Of a stretch of 64,000 bases of DNA, positions 1 through 8,071 are shown in pieces (the stretch's first letter is position 1; each line of letters begins with the position of its first letter). Source of the DNA: Streptomyces griseochromogenes (GTDB lineage Bacteria; Actinomycetota; Actinomycetes; Streptomycetales; Streptomycetaceae); NCBI RefSeq assembly GCF_001542625.1, contig NZ_CP016279.1:434001-498000 (forward strand). Direction: 5' to 3'. The position numbers were made by a program, and so were the translations under genes. The notes beneath the pieces are model-generated. The model searched no databases, was not told the DNA's origin, and saw only the letters and a program-made list of their open reading frames with translations.

Positions 1-326
1 CGGCCTACGAGGAGAAGTTCGCCTTCGTCCCCTCCGAGACCTGTCCCACCACCGGCGGGGGCACCTCCACCACCGGCGGCTCGGACAGCGGCGGCCCCTC
101 GCCGGACCCGACGCCCAGCCAGGACACCGGTGCCACCGGGAGCACGGACACCGGCACCACCACGGCGGGCACCACGCCCCAACTCGTCGCCGAGGACGGC
201 ACGACGGCCGACGGCGGCGTCCTGGTCACCCACACCGCCCAGGGCGGCACGCCGACGGTGTCGGCGACGGTGTCCAACGCGTGTGCGGGGACCGTGTACT
301 ACACGGGCGTGCTGGCGGGGGCGTAG
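1..326 (+). CDS. C-terminal end of a secreted or surface protein (partial)
   Basis: The open frame enters from the left edge and ends at TAG 324-326, so only the last 107 residues are visible. After a short segment with one Cys, about 50 residues are almost only Gly, Thr, Ser, Pro and Asp, the usual make-up of an extracellular linker. About 50 residues of more normal composition follow, with one Cys (SNACAGTVYYTGVLAGA at the end). This suggests an exported protein with a C-terminal module. I do not recognise the family, and the N-terminal part needed to name it lies outside the window. Confidence 0.7.
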   Translation, partial: AYEEKFAFVPSETCPTTGGGTSTTGGSDSGGPSPDPTPSQDTGATGSTDTGTTTAGTTPQLVAEDGTTADGGVLVTHTAQGGTPTVSATVSNACAGTVYYTGVLAGA

Positions 327-357
327 CACGGGGCGCTCGCGGCTCGCGCAGTCCGGT

Positions 358-1149
358 TCAGCCGCTGGACACCTCGACCCGGGGTTCCTCCTCGGGCACC
401 AAGCCCAGGGCGGCGTCCCGCTGGTACTCCACCTCGCGGCGCAGCAGCCGGAACCACATGAAGACCACGAAGCCCGCGAAGACGAACCACTCCCCGGTGT
501 AGCCGAGGTTCTGGAACGCCTTCAGGTCGAGGCCCGTGTCGTCCGGCGCGGTCGCGGGCACCGCCTTCATCCCCGCGTCGGCCTTGTCGAGGGTGACCCA
601 GGCGTCGTACAGCCGGTACGGCACCAGGTTCACCAGCGAGGCCGAGCTGATCGCCGCCGTCTGCCCGGCGGGCAGCCCGCTCTGGGCGCTGACCCCGTTG
701 TCACCCGGGCTCTCGGAGGCCTGCAGCGCACCGGTGACGGTGACCTCGCCGGCCGGCGGGGCGGGAGCCTTCGCCGCGTCCGCCGTGCCCGGCAGCCAGC
801 CCCGCACGACGGGCAGGGCCTTGCCGGAGTCGGTGCGCAGCAGCGTCAGTACGTAGAAACCGTGCTTGCCGTCCAGCTCCCGGCCGGGCACCAGGAGTTG
901 CTTGCCGTACCGGCCGCTCGCGCTGACCCGTCGTCCCGAGGTGCTCTTGTCGACGGGCAGCTGTGTGGCGAGGGGCCGGGCCGCCTCGTGTCTGTCGGAG
1001 GCGGCCTGCTCGGTCGCGGCACGGTGGTCCTGCACCCGTCCCTCGAACCGGCTCAGCTGCCACGTCCCCATGAAGACGCAGAACGGGATGGCGAGCAGCA
1101 CGAAGACGTTGATGCCCCACCAGCGGGGTGTCAGCAGAAACCGGTACAC
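358..1149 (-). CDS. SURF1 family cytochrome oxidase assembly protein
   Basis: 263 residues. The start is GTG at 1149, giving (M)YRFLLTPRWWGINVF, the usual N-terminus of actinobacterial SURF1 proteins; the frame stays open further upstream but encodes nothing recognisable. One membrane helix follows directly (residues about 10-30), then an extracytoplasmic domain, then a second helix near the C-terminus (WFVFAGFVVFMWFRLLRR). This two-helix topology is typical of SURF1, which helps heme insertion into subunit I of the aa3 oxidase. The end lies only 32 bp from the convergent secreted-protein gene. An 11-bp hairpin (1172-1201) lies just ahead of the start. Confidence 0.88.
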   Translation of the reverse strand: MYRFLLTPRWWGINVFVLLAIPFCVFMGTWQLSRFEGRVQDHRAATEQAASDRHEAARPLATQLPVDKSTSGRRVSASGRYGKQLLVPGRELDGKHGFYVLTLLRTDSGKALPVVRGWLPGTADAAKAPAPPAGEVTVTGALQASESPGDNGVSAQSGLPAGQTAAISSASLVNLVPYRLYDAWVTLDKADAGMKAVPATAPDDTGLDLKAFQNLGYTGEWFVFAGFVVFMWFRLLRREVEYQRDAALGLVPEEEPRVEVSSG

Positions 1150-1491
1150 GCCCTCAACGGTACGGCCGTACGGAACCGGACCTTTTGCGGGGTCCGGTTC
1201 CCGGGGGCGCACGGCGGGCCGCGTGGCCTTCGGCGAGCGGACGAGCGGGATGCGGACGATCCGCCCGAAAGCGGTAGTGGCCGTCCCGCGGCTCGAGGTA
1301 CCCGAAGCGCCGGAAGACCGGGACGTCGTGTTCGCGGACCAGGGTGTCCGGGCTACGCGGGAGAGGGAATCTTCGGCCACCGAATTCCGGGGAACACTCA
1401 TCTGGCGAATGCGAAGCTCGATGAAATCCGGTCCGGCGGCGAAAGCAATTTCTTGCGTTTCGGGTAATGCTCCGGTGAAGATTCTGTGTGA
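1150..1491. other. gene-free stretch with a hairpin before SURF1
   Basis: No coding sequence is supported here. The open minus-strand frame upstream of SURF1 has no recognisable product and poor codon bias. The main element is an inverted repeat: GGAACCGGACC at 1172-1182 and GGTCCGGTTCC at 1191-1201 (11 bp, 8-nt loop), ending 22 nt from the SURF1 start. It may be a 5' leader hairpin or a terminator for transcripts reaching SURF1. Confidence 0.5.
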
Positions 1492-1520
1492 TTGATCAAA
1501 GAGTCCGCAATGACTAGACT
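1492..1520 (+). promoter_or_regulatory. vegetative-type promoter of the small secreted protein
   Basis: TTGATC (1492-1497), 17 nt, TAGACT (1515-1520). The spacing and the -10 fit the HrdB-type consensus well. A start near 1527 would give a leader of about 50 nt before the GTG at 1577. Prediction by eye only. Confidence 0.5.
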
Positions 1521-1576
1521 TCATCCGGCGTCGGCAGACCACCGACGTCCTATGGGCTCTACGGAACGGGGTTTAA

Positions 1577-1834
1577 GTGAGTAAGCTCAGGAGCAAGCTG
1601 GCGGCAGTGACCGGCCTGGCCCTGGCGGCCGGCACGCTTCCGCTGATATTTGCCGGTACGGCGCAGGCGAGTGCCTTTGACTGCATGAAGTACCTGGACA
1701 GCAAGGGCTACCGAGTCGGCCCGAAGGTGGAGGCCGCCTGCAACCTCGACGAAGGCAGCTGCATCCTCGAACTGGGAAAGCTGCATGTTGCCCAGCCGGT
1801 TAAGCTCGAGGCCTGCTACAGGATCCACCGCTAG
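1577..1834 (+). CDS. small secreted four-cysteine protein
   Basis: 85 residues from GTG 1577, preceded by GGAACGGGG. A Sec signal peptide is clear: a basic N-terminus (SKLRSK), a hydrophobic core, and an AQA-SA cleavage region near residue 30-33. The mature part is about 54 residues and holds four Cys (FDCMKYL, AACNLDE, GSCILEL, EACYRIHR), enough for two disulfides. The family is not recognised. It has its own promoter and stands alone between SURF1 and the S9 peptidase. Small secreted Cys proteins can be inhibitors, toxins or envelope factors; the sequence does not tell which. Confidence 0.75.
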   Translation: MSKLRSKLAAVTGLALAAGTLPLIFAGTAQASAFDCMKYLDSKGYRVGPKVEAACNLDEGSCILELGKLHVAQPVKLEACYRIHR

Positions 1835-2184
1835 CAGAGGCGATCTGGCGCGTTGATCTGTCGGCGGGCGATCGGTCGACAGGCCGGGGCGGATATTCCA
1901 TCCCCCTGGGCGTTTTAATCCGACGCACTACATCGCCCGCCGACAGGCACCTGAAGTGCCGTAATTCCGCACCCACCCGAAGCGGACGCGGCGGAGCACG
2001 TCCTGTCCGACGGATTCATCGTCTTCATCGTCGGAATGGGACCGCTCCCCCTCTCCGGCCGGCCGTCGCGCACGGGACCGGAAGCGAGGCCCGAGTCGGC
2101 CATGACGCCCCACCCCGCTCCGGCTGGACGCCCTCTGCCCGCAGACACCTCGGAGACCCGGAGCTCATCGGGTTACATAGAGGC
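1835..2184. other. intergenic region with a 15-bp inverted repeat
   Basis: 350 bases without a supported gene. It holds a perfect inverted repeat: CTGTCGGCGGGCGAT at 1858-1872 and ATCGCCCGCCGACAG at 1932-1946, separated by 59 nt. It could act as a long-range terminator for the upstream gene. Just before the next gene TACATA lies 6 nt ahead of the ATG at 2185, which suggests a leaderless transcript. Confidence 0.55.
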
Positions 2185-3978
2185 ATGAGCGACGCAGAAG
2201 CCATGCCCGACTGGGAGAAGCGGTTCCGTGCCCCGCGCGTCTCCCTCCCCGACTGGGCGGAAGACGCCCCCGACCGCTCCCTGTTCGTGTCGAACGCGAC
2301 GGGGACGTACGAGCTGTACGCCTGGGACCGGGCGACGGGCGGGCAGCGGCAGGCGACCGACCGGCCGAACGGCACGACGGACGGCACACTCTCCCCGGAC
2401 GGCGAGTGGATCTGGTGGTTCGACGACAAGGACGGCGACGAGTTCGGCGTCTGGCGCCGCCAGCCCTTCGCGGGCGGCGCGGACGAGACGGCCGTCCCGG
2501 GCCTGGAGCCCTCCTACCCGGCCGGTCTGGCCCTGGCCCGCGACGGCCGCACGGCGGTGGTCGGCCGCTCCACGGACGAGGAGGGCACCACGATCCACCT
2601 CGCCCGCGCGGGCGAGGACCCGGCCGAGATCTACCGGCACCGCGAGTCGGCGGGCGTCGGCGACCTCTCGCACGACGGCTCGCTGATCGCGATCGAGCAC
2701 ACCGAGCACGGTGACGCCATGCACGCGGCCCTGCGCGTGCTGCGCCCGGACGGCACGGCGGTCGCCGACCTGGACGACACCAAGGGCGGCACCGAGGAAC
2801 TCGGCCTGGAGGTCCTCGGATTCGCTCCGGTCGACGGCGACACCCGCCTGCTCATCGGCCACCAGCGCCGGGGCCGCTGGGAGCCCCTGGTCTGGGACGT
2901 GGCGACGGGCGAGGAGAAGGACCTGGACCTCGACCTGCCCGGAGACGTCGCCGCCGAGTGGTATCCGGACGGCAGCGCCCTGCTCGTCGTCCACAGCTTC
3001 GAGGCCCGCAGCGAGCTGCTCCGCTACGACCTGGGCGCCGGTGAGCTGAGCCGCATCCCCACCCCGCCCGGCACGGTCTCCGGGGCGACGGCCCGCCCCG
3101 ACGGCAGCGTGGAGTACCTGTGGTCGTCGGCCGCCGAGCCGTCGGCGGTCCGCTCGACGTCCGGCGGGGTGGTCCTGGACCCGCCCGGCATGAAGTGCCC
3201 GCCGTCGGTGCCGGTCGAGGACGCGTGGGTGGACGGCCCCGGCGGCCGCATCCACGCCCTGATCCAGAAGCCGGCCGGCAGCACCGGCCCGCTCCCCACG
3301 GTCTTCGACCTGCACGGCGGCCCGACGTGGCACGACAGCGACTCCTTCGCCGCGGGCCCCGCCGCCTGGGTGGACCACGGCTACGCGGTCGTCCGCATCA
3401 ACTACCGCGGCTCCACGGGGTACGGCCGCGCCTGGACGGACGCCCTGAAGCACCGGGTCGGCCTGATCGAGCTGGAGGACGTGGCCGCGGTCCGCGACTG
3501 GGCGGTCTCCTCCGGCCTCGCGGACCCCGCCCGCCTGGTCCTGACCGGCGGCTCCTGGGGCGGCTACCTCACCCTGCTCGGCCTCGGCACCCAGCCCGAG
3601 GCGTGGACGGTGGGCGTCGCGGTCGTGCCGGTCGCGGACTACGTCACCGCGTACCACGACGAGATGGAGTCCCTGAAGGCCATGGACCGTACGCTGCTGG
3701 GCGGCACACCGGAGGAGGTCCCCGAGCGCTTCGAGGCGTCGTCCCCGCTGACCTACGTCGACCAGGTCAAGGCCCCCGTCTACATCTCGGCGGGCGTCAA
3801 CGACCCGCGCTGCCCGATCCGCCAGATCGACAACTACACCAGGCGTCTGGAGGCCCGGGGCGCGGTGCACGAGGTGTACCGCTACGACGCGGGCCACGGA
3901 TCACTGGTGGTGGACGAGCGGATCAAGCAGCTGAGACTGGAGATGGAGTTCACGGGGAGCCATCTGCCCGAGGCGTGA
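2185..3978 (+). CDS. S9 prolyl oligopeptidase family peptidase
   Basis: 597 residues. The N-terminal two thirds look like a seven-bladed propeller with repeated DG and TLSPDGEWIWW-type strands. The C-terminal third is an alpha/beta-hydrolase: HGGPTWHD (oxyanion region), nucleophile Ser457 in GGSWGGY, Asp540 in GVNDPR and His571 in DAGHGS. This is the acylaminoacyl-peptidase or dipeptidyl-peptidase layout. No signal peptide is seen, so it is probably cytoplasmic and degrades short peptides. The ATG at 2185 directly follows a -10-like TACATA. A terminator lies at 4041-4067. Confidence 0.92.
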   Translation: MSDAEAMPDWEKRFRAPRVSLPDWAEDAPDRSLFVSNATGTYELYAWDRATGGQRQATDRPNGTTDGTLSPDGEWIWWFDDKDGDEFGVWRRQPFAGGADETAVPGLEPSYPAGLALARDGRTAVVGRSTDEEGTTIHLARAGEDPAEIYRHRESAGVGDLSHDGSLIAIEHTEHGDAMHAALRVLRPDGTAVADLDDTKGGTEELGLEVLGFAPVDGDTRLLIGHQRRGRWEPLVWDVATGEEKDLDLDLPGDVAAEWYPDGSALLVVHSFEARSELLRYDLGAGELSRIPTPPGTVSGATARPDGSVEYLWSSAAEPSAVRSTSGGVVLDPPGMKCPPSVPVEDAWVDGPGGRIHALIQKPAGSTGPLPTVFDLHGGPTWHDSDSFAAGPAAWVDHGYAVVRINYRGSTGYGRAWTDALKHRVGLIELEDVAAVRDWAVSSGLADPARLVLTGGSWGGYLTLLGLGTQPEAWTVGVAVVPVADYVTAYHDEMESLKAMDRTLLGGTPEEVPERFEASSPLTYVDQVKAPVYISAGVNDPRCPIRQIDNYTRRLEARGAVHEVYRYDAGHGSLVVDERIKQLRLEMEFTGSHLPEA

Positions 3979-4040
3979 GCCCCCGGGCTCCTTTCGCCGG
4001 AGGTGCTGCCGGGTGACGAGAAGAAGGGGGCTCTCCCGAC

Positions 4041-4067
4041 CCTTTCCGGGTTGGGAAAGGTCCTTTT
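4041..4067. terminator. bidirectional terminator between convergent genes
   Basis: CCTTTCC (4041-4047) and GGAAAGG (4054-4060) form a 7-bp stem followed by TCCTTTT. It lies between the S9 peptidase (+) and the RCK-type protein (-). A smaller hairpin, GAGCCC CC GGGCTC, stands right after the peptidase stop. Confidence 0.6.
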
Positions 4068-4126
4068 CGGCCGGCGTGGGGCGAGGAGGAGGGCGGGAAG
4101 CGCACCGGGGGGAGCACCTGGGCTGG

Positions 4127-6010
4127 TCAGCCGAGTTCGGCCAGGCCTCGGCGGGTTGCGGCGACCACGACACGGTCCCCCTTCTCCAGCACGTGATCGG
4201 GAGAGACATCGGCCCGCCCCTCCAGCGCCAGCACCCGCCACGCCCCCGCCCGGAACGCCTCCGCCACGGTCCGCCCCTCCAGCTCCGGGTGCCCGTCCAC
4301 CTCGACCGCGGCGAACAGCAGCACCCGCCGCTCCACGGGTATCGCCCCCAGTACCTGCCGCCCCAGCATCGCCCCCGCGAACGCCGGTGCGGCCAGGTAC
4401 GACACGCTCCGGCTCCGCGTCGAGGCATGGGGATGGGCGGCCCGCAGCGTCCGGTACACCGCGGTGGCGAAGTGGTCGTCATACAGCCGCAGCACCACCC
4501 GGAGATCCGGCCGTACGGACCGCGCGTACAGCGCGGCCTCCAGATTGGTCGTGTCCGCGCTGGTCACCGCGAGCAGCGCATGCGCCCGATGGATCTTCGC
4601 GGCCTCCAGCACCCCCTCCTGCGTGACATCCCCGAGTACCACCGGGACCCGCAGCCGCCGCGCGGTCGCAAGGCCGCGCGCCTCCGGGTCGGACTCCACG
4701 CACACCACGGGAACGTGCAGCTCCCGCAGCCGGGTCAGCACCCGGGTGCCGATCTTCCCGAGCCCGAGCAGCACCACATGCCCGCCCAGCCCGCGGGGCG
4801 GCTTGCGCAGCCCGGAGGTGGTCCGGAAGGTGCCGAGGGCTTCGAGCACGGCCGCGAGGAGGACCGGCAGCAGCAGCAACCCGACCAGGCCGGACAGGAG
4901 TTGGAGGATCTGCCGCCCCAGCGGCGCCCCGATCGCGGGGTCGTCGATCGCGAAGAGGTCCAGCAGCGTCAGATAGAACGCGCGCAGAGGGTGGGTACCG
5001 GTGACGAGCCAGAGCGCGACGGCGAGCGCCACCACACAGCCCACGATCCCGGCCAGCGACCAGCGCAGCCGCCGCGAGAAGAGGGAGGCGAGCGGCGGTA
5101 CGCCACCCACCCCGCGCCCGGTCGCGGCCGACTCCGGCCCGCCGAAGGACGACACCTGCTCCAGCACCACGGCGGCCCGCCCGGCGGCCCGCCGTACCTC
5201 CTCGTCGTCCGGCAGCAGCCTGGGCCCCTGGTCCCCGTTGCCCTCGGAGCCGTCCGCCCCGGCGGGATCCGCGCCGGTCGCCGAGAGCAGGGCCAGCGTG
5301 CACAGCCCGGGACCGGCGACGTGCCCGTCCCGGGACGGCTGCCGTTCCACGGCCCGCAGCAGCAGGCTGTCGGTCTGTACGACCTTGCTGGTGCCGGCGA
5401 CGGCCGTGGCGACCAGCGCGGGCGCGGCGGTGTCGGCGTCGGACAGGACGGCCGTGGACGCCTCCGGGCCACCGGCCGCTCCCTCGCCGGAGGCCAACGC
5501 GGCCGCCTGGTCCAGGAGTTCCTCGATGTGCTGGCCCAACCGGCGGTTGTACAGCCGCAGCACGAGCCTGAGACGCGGGTTGAGGCGGCGGGCGGTCAGC
5601 GCGGCCCGGATGTTCGTCTCGTCGTCGTCGTACACGAGCGCGAGCGCGGCGGCCCGCTCCACTCCGGCCTCGGCGAACACCGCCTCGGTCAGGTCGGCGG
5701 CCTCCAACACCCGCTCCCCGTCGGCCCGGTGGCCGTTGGCGCCGCTGCCCGCCGTGGCGGTGGATCCGCCGGCGCCCCGGCCGACGGCGGCGCTGACCAC
5801 CCGGTCGAGCAGCGCGGCCGAGGCGGCCCGGGCCCGTCCGGCCACCGGGAGCCGTGCCGTGCGCTCGCTCGGCGGCACCACGAGGATGACCTGCTCGCCA
5901 TGGACCCCGCGCAACTCGGCGGCCAGCCGGTACGCGAGGCCGTCGTCGCCGCACACCACCATGTGCGCCGGCGGGGCACCGGGCCCACCTTGATACGGAA
6001 CACTCGCCAC
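4127..6010 (-). CDS. two-TM protein with two NAD-binding (TrkA-N/RCK-like) domains
   Basis: 627 residues from GTG 6010; ATG at 5962 (MVVCGDDGLAYRLAAEL) would give 611 and is equally possible. Order: a TrkA-N-like Rossmann domain (about residues 15-280), a membrane helix (WSLAGIVGCVVALAVALWLV), a re-entrant-looking segment (LDLFAIDDPAIG), a second helix (GLVGLLLLPVLLAAVLEAL), a second Rossmann domain (VVLLGLGKIGTRVL) and a TrkA-C tail ending at residue 627. The fold resembles bacterial K+ channels with RCK domains, but the loop between the helices lacks TVGYG, so ion selectivity is uncertain. It is divergent from the permease pair at 6119. A role in K+ or cation flux is inference from the domains. 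Confidence 0.82.
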   Translation of the reverse strand: MASVPYQGGPGAPPAHMVVCGDDGLAYRLAAELRGVHGEQVILVVPPSERTARLPVAGRARAASAALLDRVVSAAVGRGAGGSTATAGSGANGHRADGERVLEAADLTEAVFAEAGVERAAALALVYDDDETNIRAALTARRLNPRLRLVLRLYNRRLGQHIEELLDQAAALASGEGAAGGPEASTAVLSDADTAAPALVATAVAGTSKVVQTDSLLLRAVERQPSRDGHVAGPGLCTLALLSATGADPAGADGSEGNGDQGPRLLPDDEEVRRAAGRAAVVLEQVSSFGGPESAATGRGVGGVPPLASLFSRRLRWSLAGIVGCVVALAVALWLVTGTHPLRAFYLTLLDLFAIDDPAIGAPLGRQILQLLSGLVGLLLLPVLLAAVLEALGTFRTTSGLRKPPRGLGGHVVLLGLGKIGTRVLTRLRELHVPVVCVESDPEARGLATARRLRVPVVLGDVTQEGVLEAAKIHRAHALLAVTSADTTNLEAALYARSVRPDLRVVLRLYDDHFATAVYRTLRAAHPHASTRSRSVSYLAAPAFAGAMLGRQVLGAIPVERRVLLFAAVEVDGHPELEGRTVAEAFRAGAWRVLALEGRADVSPDHVLEKGDRVVVAATRRGLAELG

Positions 6011-6118
6011 GAGGGAAAAGAGTGCCCCAAGGAGTCGGGGGGTTCCAGGATGAGGTGAACACCTGTGGCGGGAACCGCGTACCGATGGGGAGGGAGACAC
6101 AGCCGGAGGTACGCACCC

Positions 6119-7201
6119 GTGGCCATCACCGAAGACGCCCCGCCCGGCGCCGCCGAGCCCGCTGCGGCGCGCCCGCCCGACCGACGGGCGGGCGGCGAAC
6201 GGCCCGAGGACCGGCCGGACGAGCACCACGGTGAGCAGCCCGGCCCGGGAGACAGGCGGCTGAGTTCCCCTCTCGTGCTGACGATGGTCCTGCTGCTGGC
6301 GGTGCTCGCCCAGTCCCCGATCCGCGGGGCCCTCGGCACCCCGCTGATGCAGAGCTGGATGACGGTGTTCGTGGCCGTGACGGTCCAGGCGCTGCCCTTC
6401 TTGGTGCTGGGCGTTCTGCTCTCGGCGGCGATCGCGGTCTTCGTGCCTCCGTCCTTCTTCGCGCGCGCCCTCCCCCGCCACCCCGCCCTGGCCGTGCCGG
6501 TGGCCGGGATGGCGGGCGCGGTGCTGCCGGGCTGCGAGTGCGCGTCGGTCCCGGTGGCGGGCGCGCTGGTCCGCAGGGGCGTGACCCCCGCGGCGGCCCT
6601 GGCCTTTCTGCTGTCGGCTCCCGCGATCAACCCGATCGTGCTGACGGCCACGGCGGTCGCCTTCCCCGGCAGGCCGGAGATGGTCCTGGCCCGGTTCGCC
6701 GCCAGCCTTCTCGTGGCGTGCGCGATGGGCTGGCTGTGGCAGCGCCTGGGCCGTACGGACTGGCTGCGACCGCCGGCCCACGGCGCGCACGAGGGCGAGA
6801 CCAAGGGGGAGGCGTTCTGGAACTCGGTCCGGCACGACACCATGCACGCGGGCGGCTTCCTGGTGCTGGGCGCGATGGCCGCGGCCACGCTGAAGGCGGC
6901 GACCCCGGCGGCCTGGCTGCGCACGGCCGCCGACAACCCGCTCTTCTCGATCCTCGCCCTCGCCGTGCTCGCCGTACTCCTGTCCATCTGCTCGGAGGCG
7001 GACGCGTTCGTCGCGGCCTCCCTCACCCAGTTCTCCCTGACGGCCAAGCTGGTGTTCCTGGTGGTGGGGCCGATGATCGATCTCAAGCTGTTCGCGATGC
7101 AGGCGGGGACCTTCGGCCGTGGCTTCGCGCTGCGCTTCGCCCCCGCGACGTTCGTCCTGGCCGTCGCGGGCGGCGTGCTGACCGGGACGGTGCTGCTGTG
7201 A
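6119..7201 (+). CDS. DUF318/ArsP-2-type permease (YcgR-like)
   Basis: 360 residues from GTG 6119, with GGAGG at 6105-6109. After an acidic/proline-rich N-terminal tail of about 50 residues there are about eight membrane helices. Two conserved signatures of the family are present: LPGCECASVPVAGALVRRG with its Cys pair, and the repeat-related ICSEADAFVAAS. Members are permeases of unsettled substrate (organoarsenicals or metals have been proposed). The stop overlaps the next start (GTGA), so the two genes are translationally coupled, like B. subtilis YcgR-YcgQ. Confidence 0.85.
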   Translation: MAITEDAPPGAAEPAAARPPDRRAGGERPEDRPDEHHGEQPGPGDRRLSSPLVLTMVLLLAVLAQSPIRGALGTPLMQSWMTVFVAVTVQALPFLVLGVLLSAAIAVFVPPSFFARALPRHPALAVPVAGMAGAVLPGCECASVPVAGALVRRGVTPAAALAFLLSAPAINPIVLTATAVAFPGRPEMVLARFAASLLVACAMGWLWQRLGRTDWLRPPAHGAHEGETKGEAFWNSVRHDTMHAGGFLVLGAMAAATLKAATPAAWLRTAADNPLFSILALAVLAVLLSICSEADAFVAASLTQFSLTAKLVFLVVGPMIDLKLFAMQAGTFGRGFALRFAPATFVLAVAGGVLTGTVLL

Positions 7202-7914
7202 ACCGGCAGGCGCAGGCGGCGGTGATGTTCCTGCTCGGCGCCGCCCTGCTGCACGCGGGCGCGACCGATCTGTATCTGCGCTACGTCAAGGCGGGGTTGC
7301 AGCCGCTGCTGCTGGCGTCGGGCGCGGTCCTGATCGCGGCGGCCCTGGCGACGGCGTGGTACGAGCGCAAGCGGGCCAAGGCGGCGAGGGCCTTGGGCCA
7401 CGCTCACCCGGAGCCCCGTATCTCCTGGCTCCTTCTGCTCCCCCTCCTCGCCCTGATCCTCATCGCCCCGCCGGCCCTGGGCTCGTACAGCGCGCTGCGC
7501 GCCGGTACGGCCCTGCAGAAGCCCTACGCCTACGGCACCCTGCCCGCCGGCGACCCGGTCCCGCTCAGCGTGGTCGACTACGCCTCCCGCGCGGCCTACG
7601 GCCACGGCCGTTCGCTGCACGGCCGTTCCGTCCGCGTCACCGGTTTCCTCGCGCTGGACCGCGCCGGCACCCCCTACCTGGTCCGCATGGCCCTCAACTG
7701 CTGTGCGGCGGACGCCCAGCCGGTGAAGATCGCCCTGACCGGCACGCTGCCCCCGGTCCTGCGGCCGGACGCCTGGCTGGAGGTCACGGGCACCTACAGC
7801 CCCAGGTCGGCCCGCGACCCGGTCAACAACGGTCCGATTCCCTACCTGAAGGTCACCTCCGCGAAGCCCGTTCCGACCCCGCGCGATCCCTACGACGAGA
7901 CCTGGAACAACTGA
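7198..7914 (+). CDS. TIGR03943 family permease partner (YcgQ-like)
   Basis: 238 residues from GTG 7198, overlapping the permease stop by 4 nt. Three N-terminal helices (about residues 5-25, 35-55, 80-100) are followed by an extracytoplasmic domain. That domain holds a conserved Cys pair (MALNCCAADA), a likely metal or thiol site, and an OB-like segment (VRVTGFLA...VTGTYSP). The family nearly always sits next to a DUF318 permease, as here. I infer a two-subunit transporter; the substrate is unknown. Confidence 0.85.
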   Translation: MNRQAQAAVMFLLGAALLHAGATDLYLRYVKAGLQPLLLASGAVLIAAALATAWYERKRAKAARALGHAHPEPRISWLLLLPLLALILIAPPALGSYSALRAGTALQKPYAYGTLPAGDPVPLSVVDYASRAAYGHGRSLHGRSVRVTGFLALDRAGTPYLVRMALNCCAADAQPVKIALTGTLPPVLRPDAWLEVTGTYSPRSARDPVNNGPIPYLKVTSAKPVPTPRDPYDETWNN

Positions 7915-7952
7915 GGCGACCCGCCCGCCGGCCGCTGGGACGCGCCGCGGCC

Positions 7953-8012
7953 GTGCCCGTTGACGCGATGGGCGTGCCCGTTGAATCGGATGAGTTAGAT
8001 CGGATGAGTTAT
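7953..8012. repeat. two short tandem repeats ahead of the kinase gene
   Basis: GTGCCCGTTGA occurs at 7953 and again at 7974 (21-bp offset). ATCGGATGAGTTA occurs at 7985-7997 and 7999-8011 (14-bp period). Both lie in the 127-bp gap before the kinase, so they may be regulator half-sites. Confidence 0.6.
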
Positions 8013-8071
8013 CGTGCCTCGTCGACCACGACTGTTCGCGAATGGGAAGCGAAGTAGGAGACGATCTCACG

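Noticed and set aside
4127..6847. Very long open frames on the wrong strand or extended N-termini, e.g. a 906-codon reading around the RCK-type gene
   Set aside because: High GC leaves many antisense frames open. The extensions run through the divergent permease genes and have no conserved sequence; starts were set by motifs and ribosome sites.
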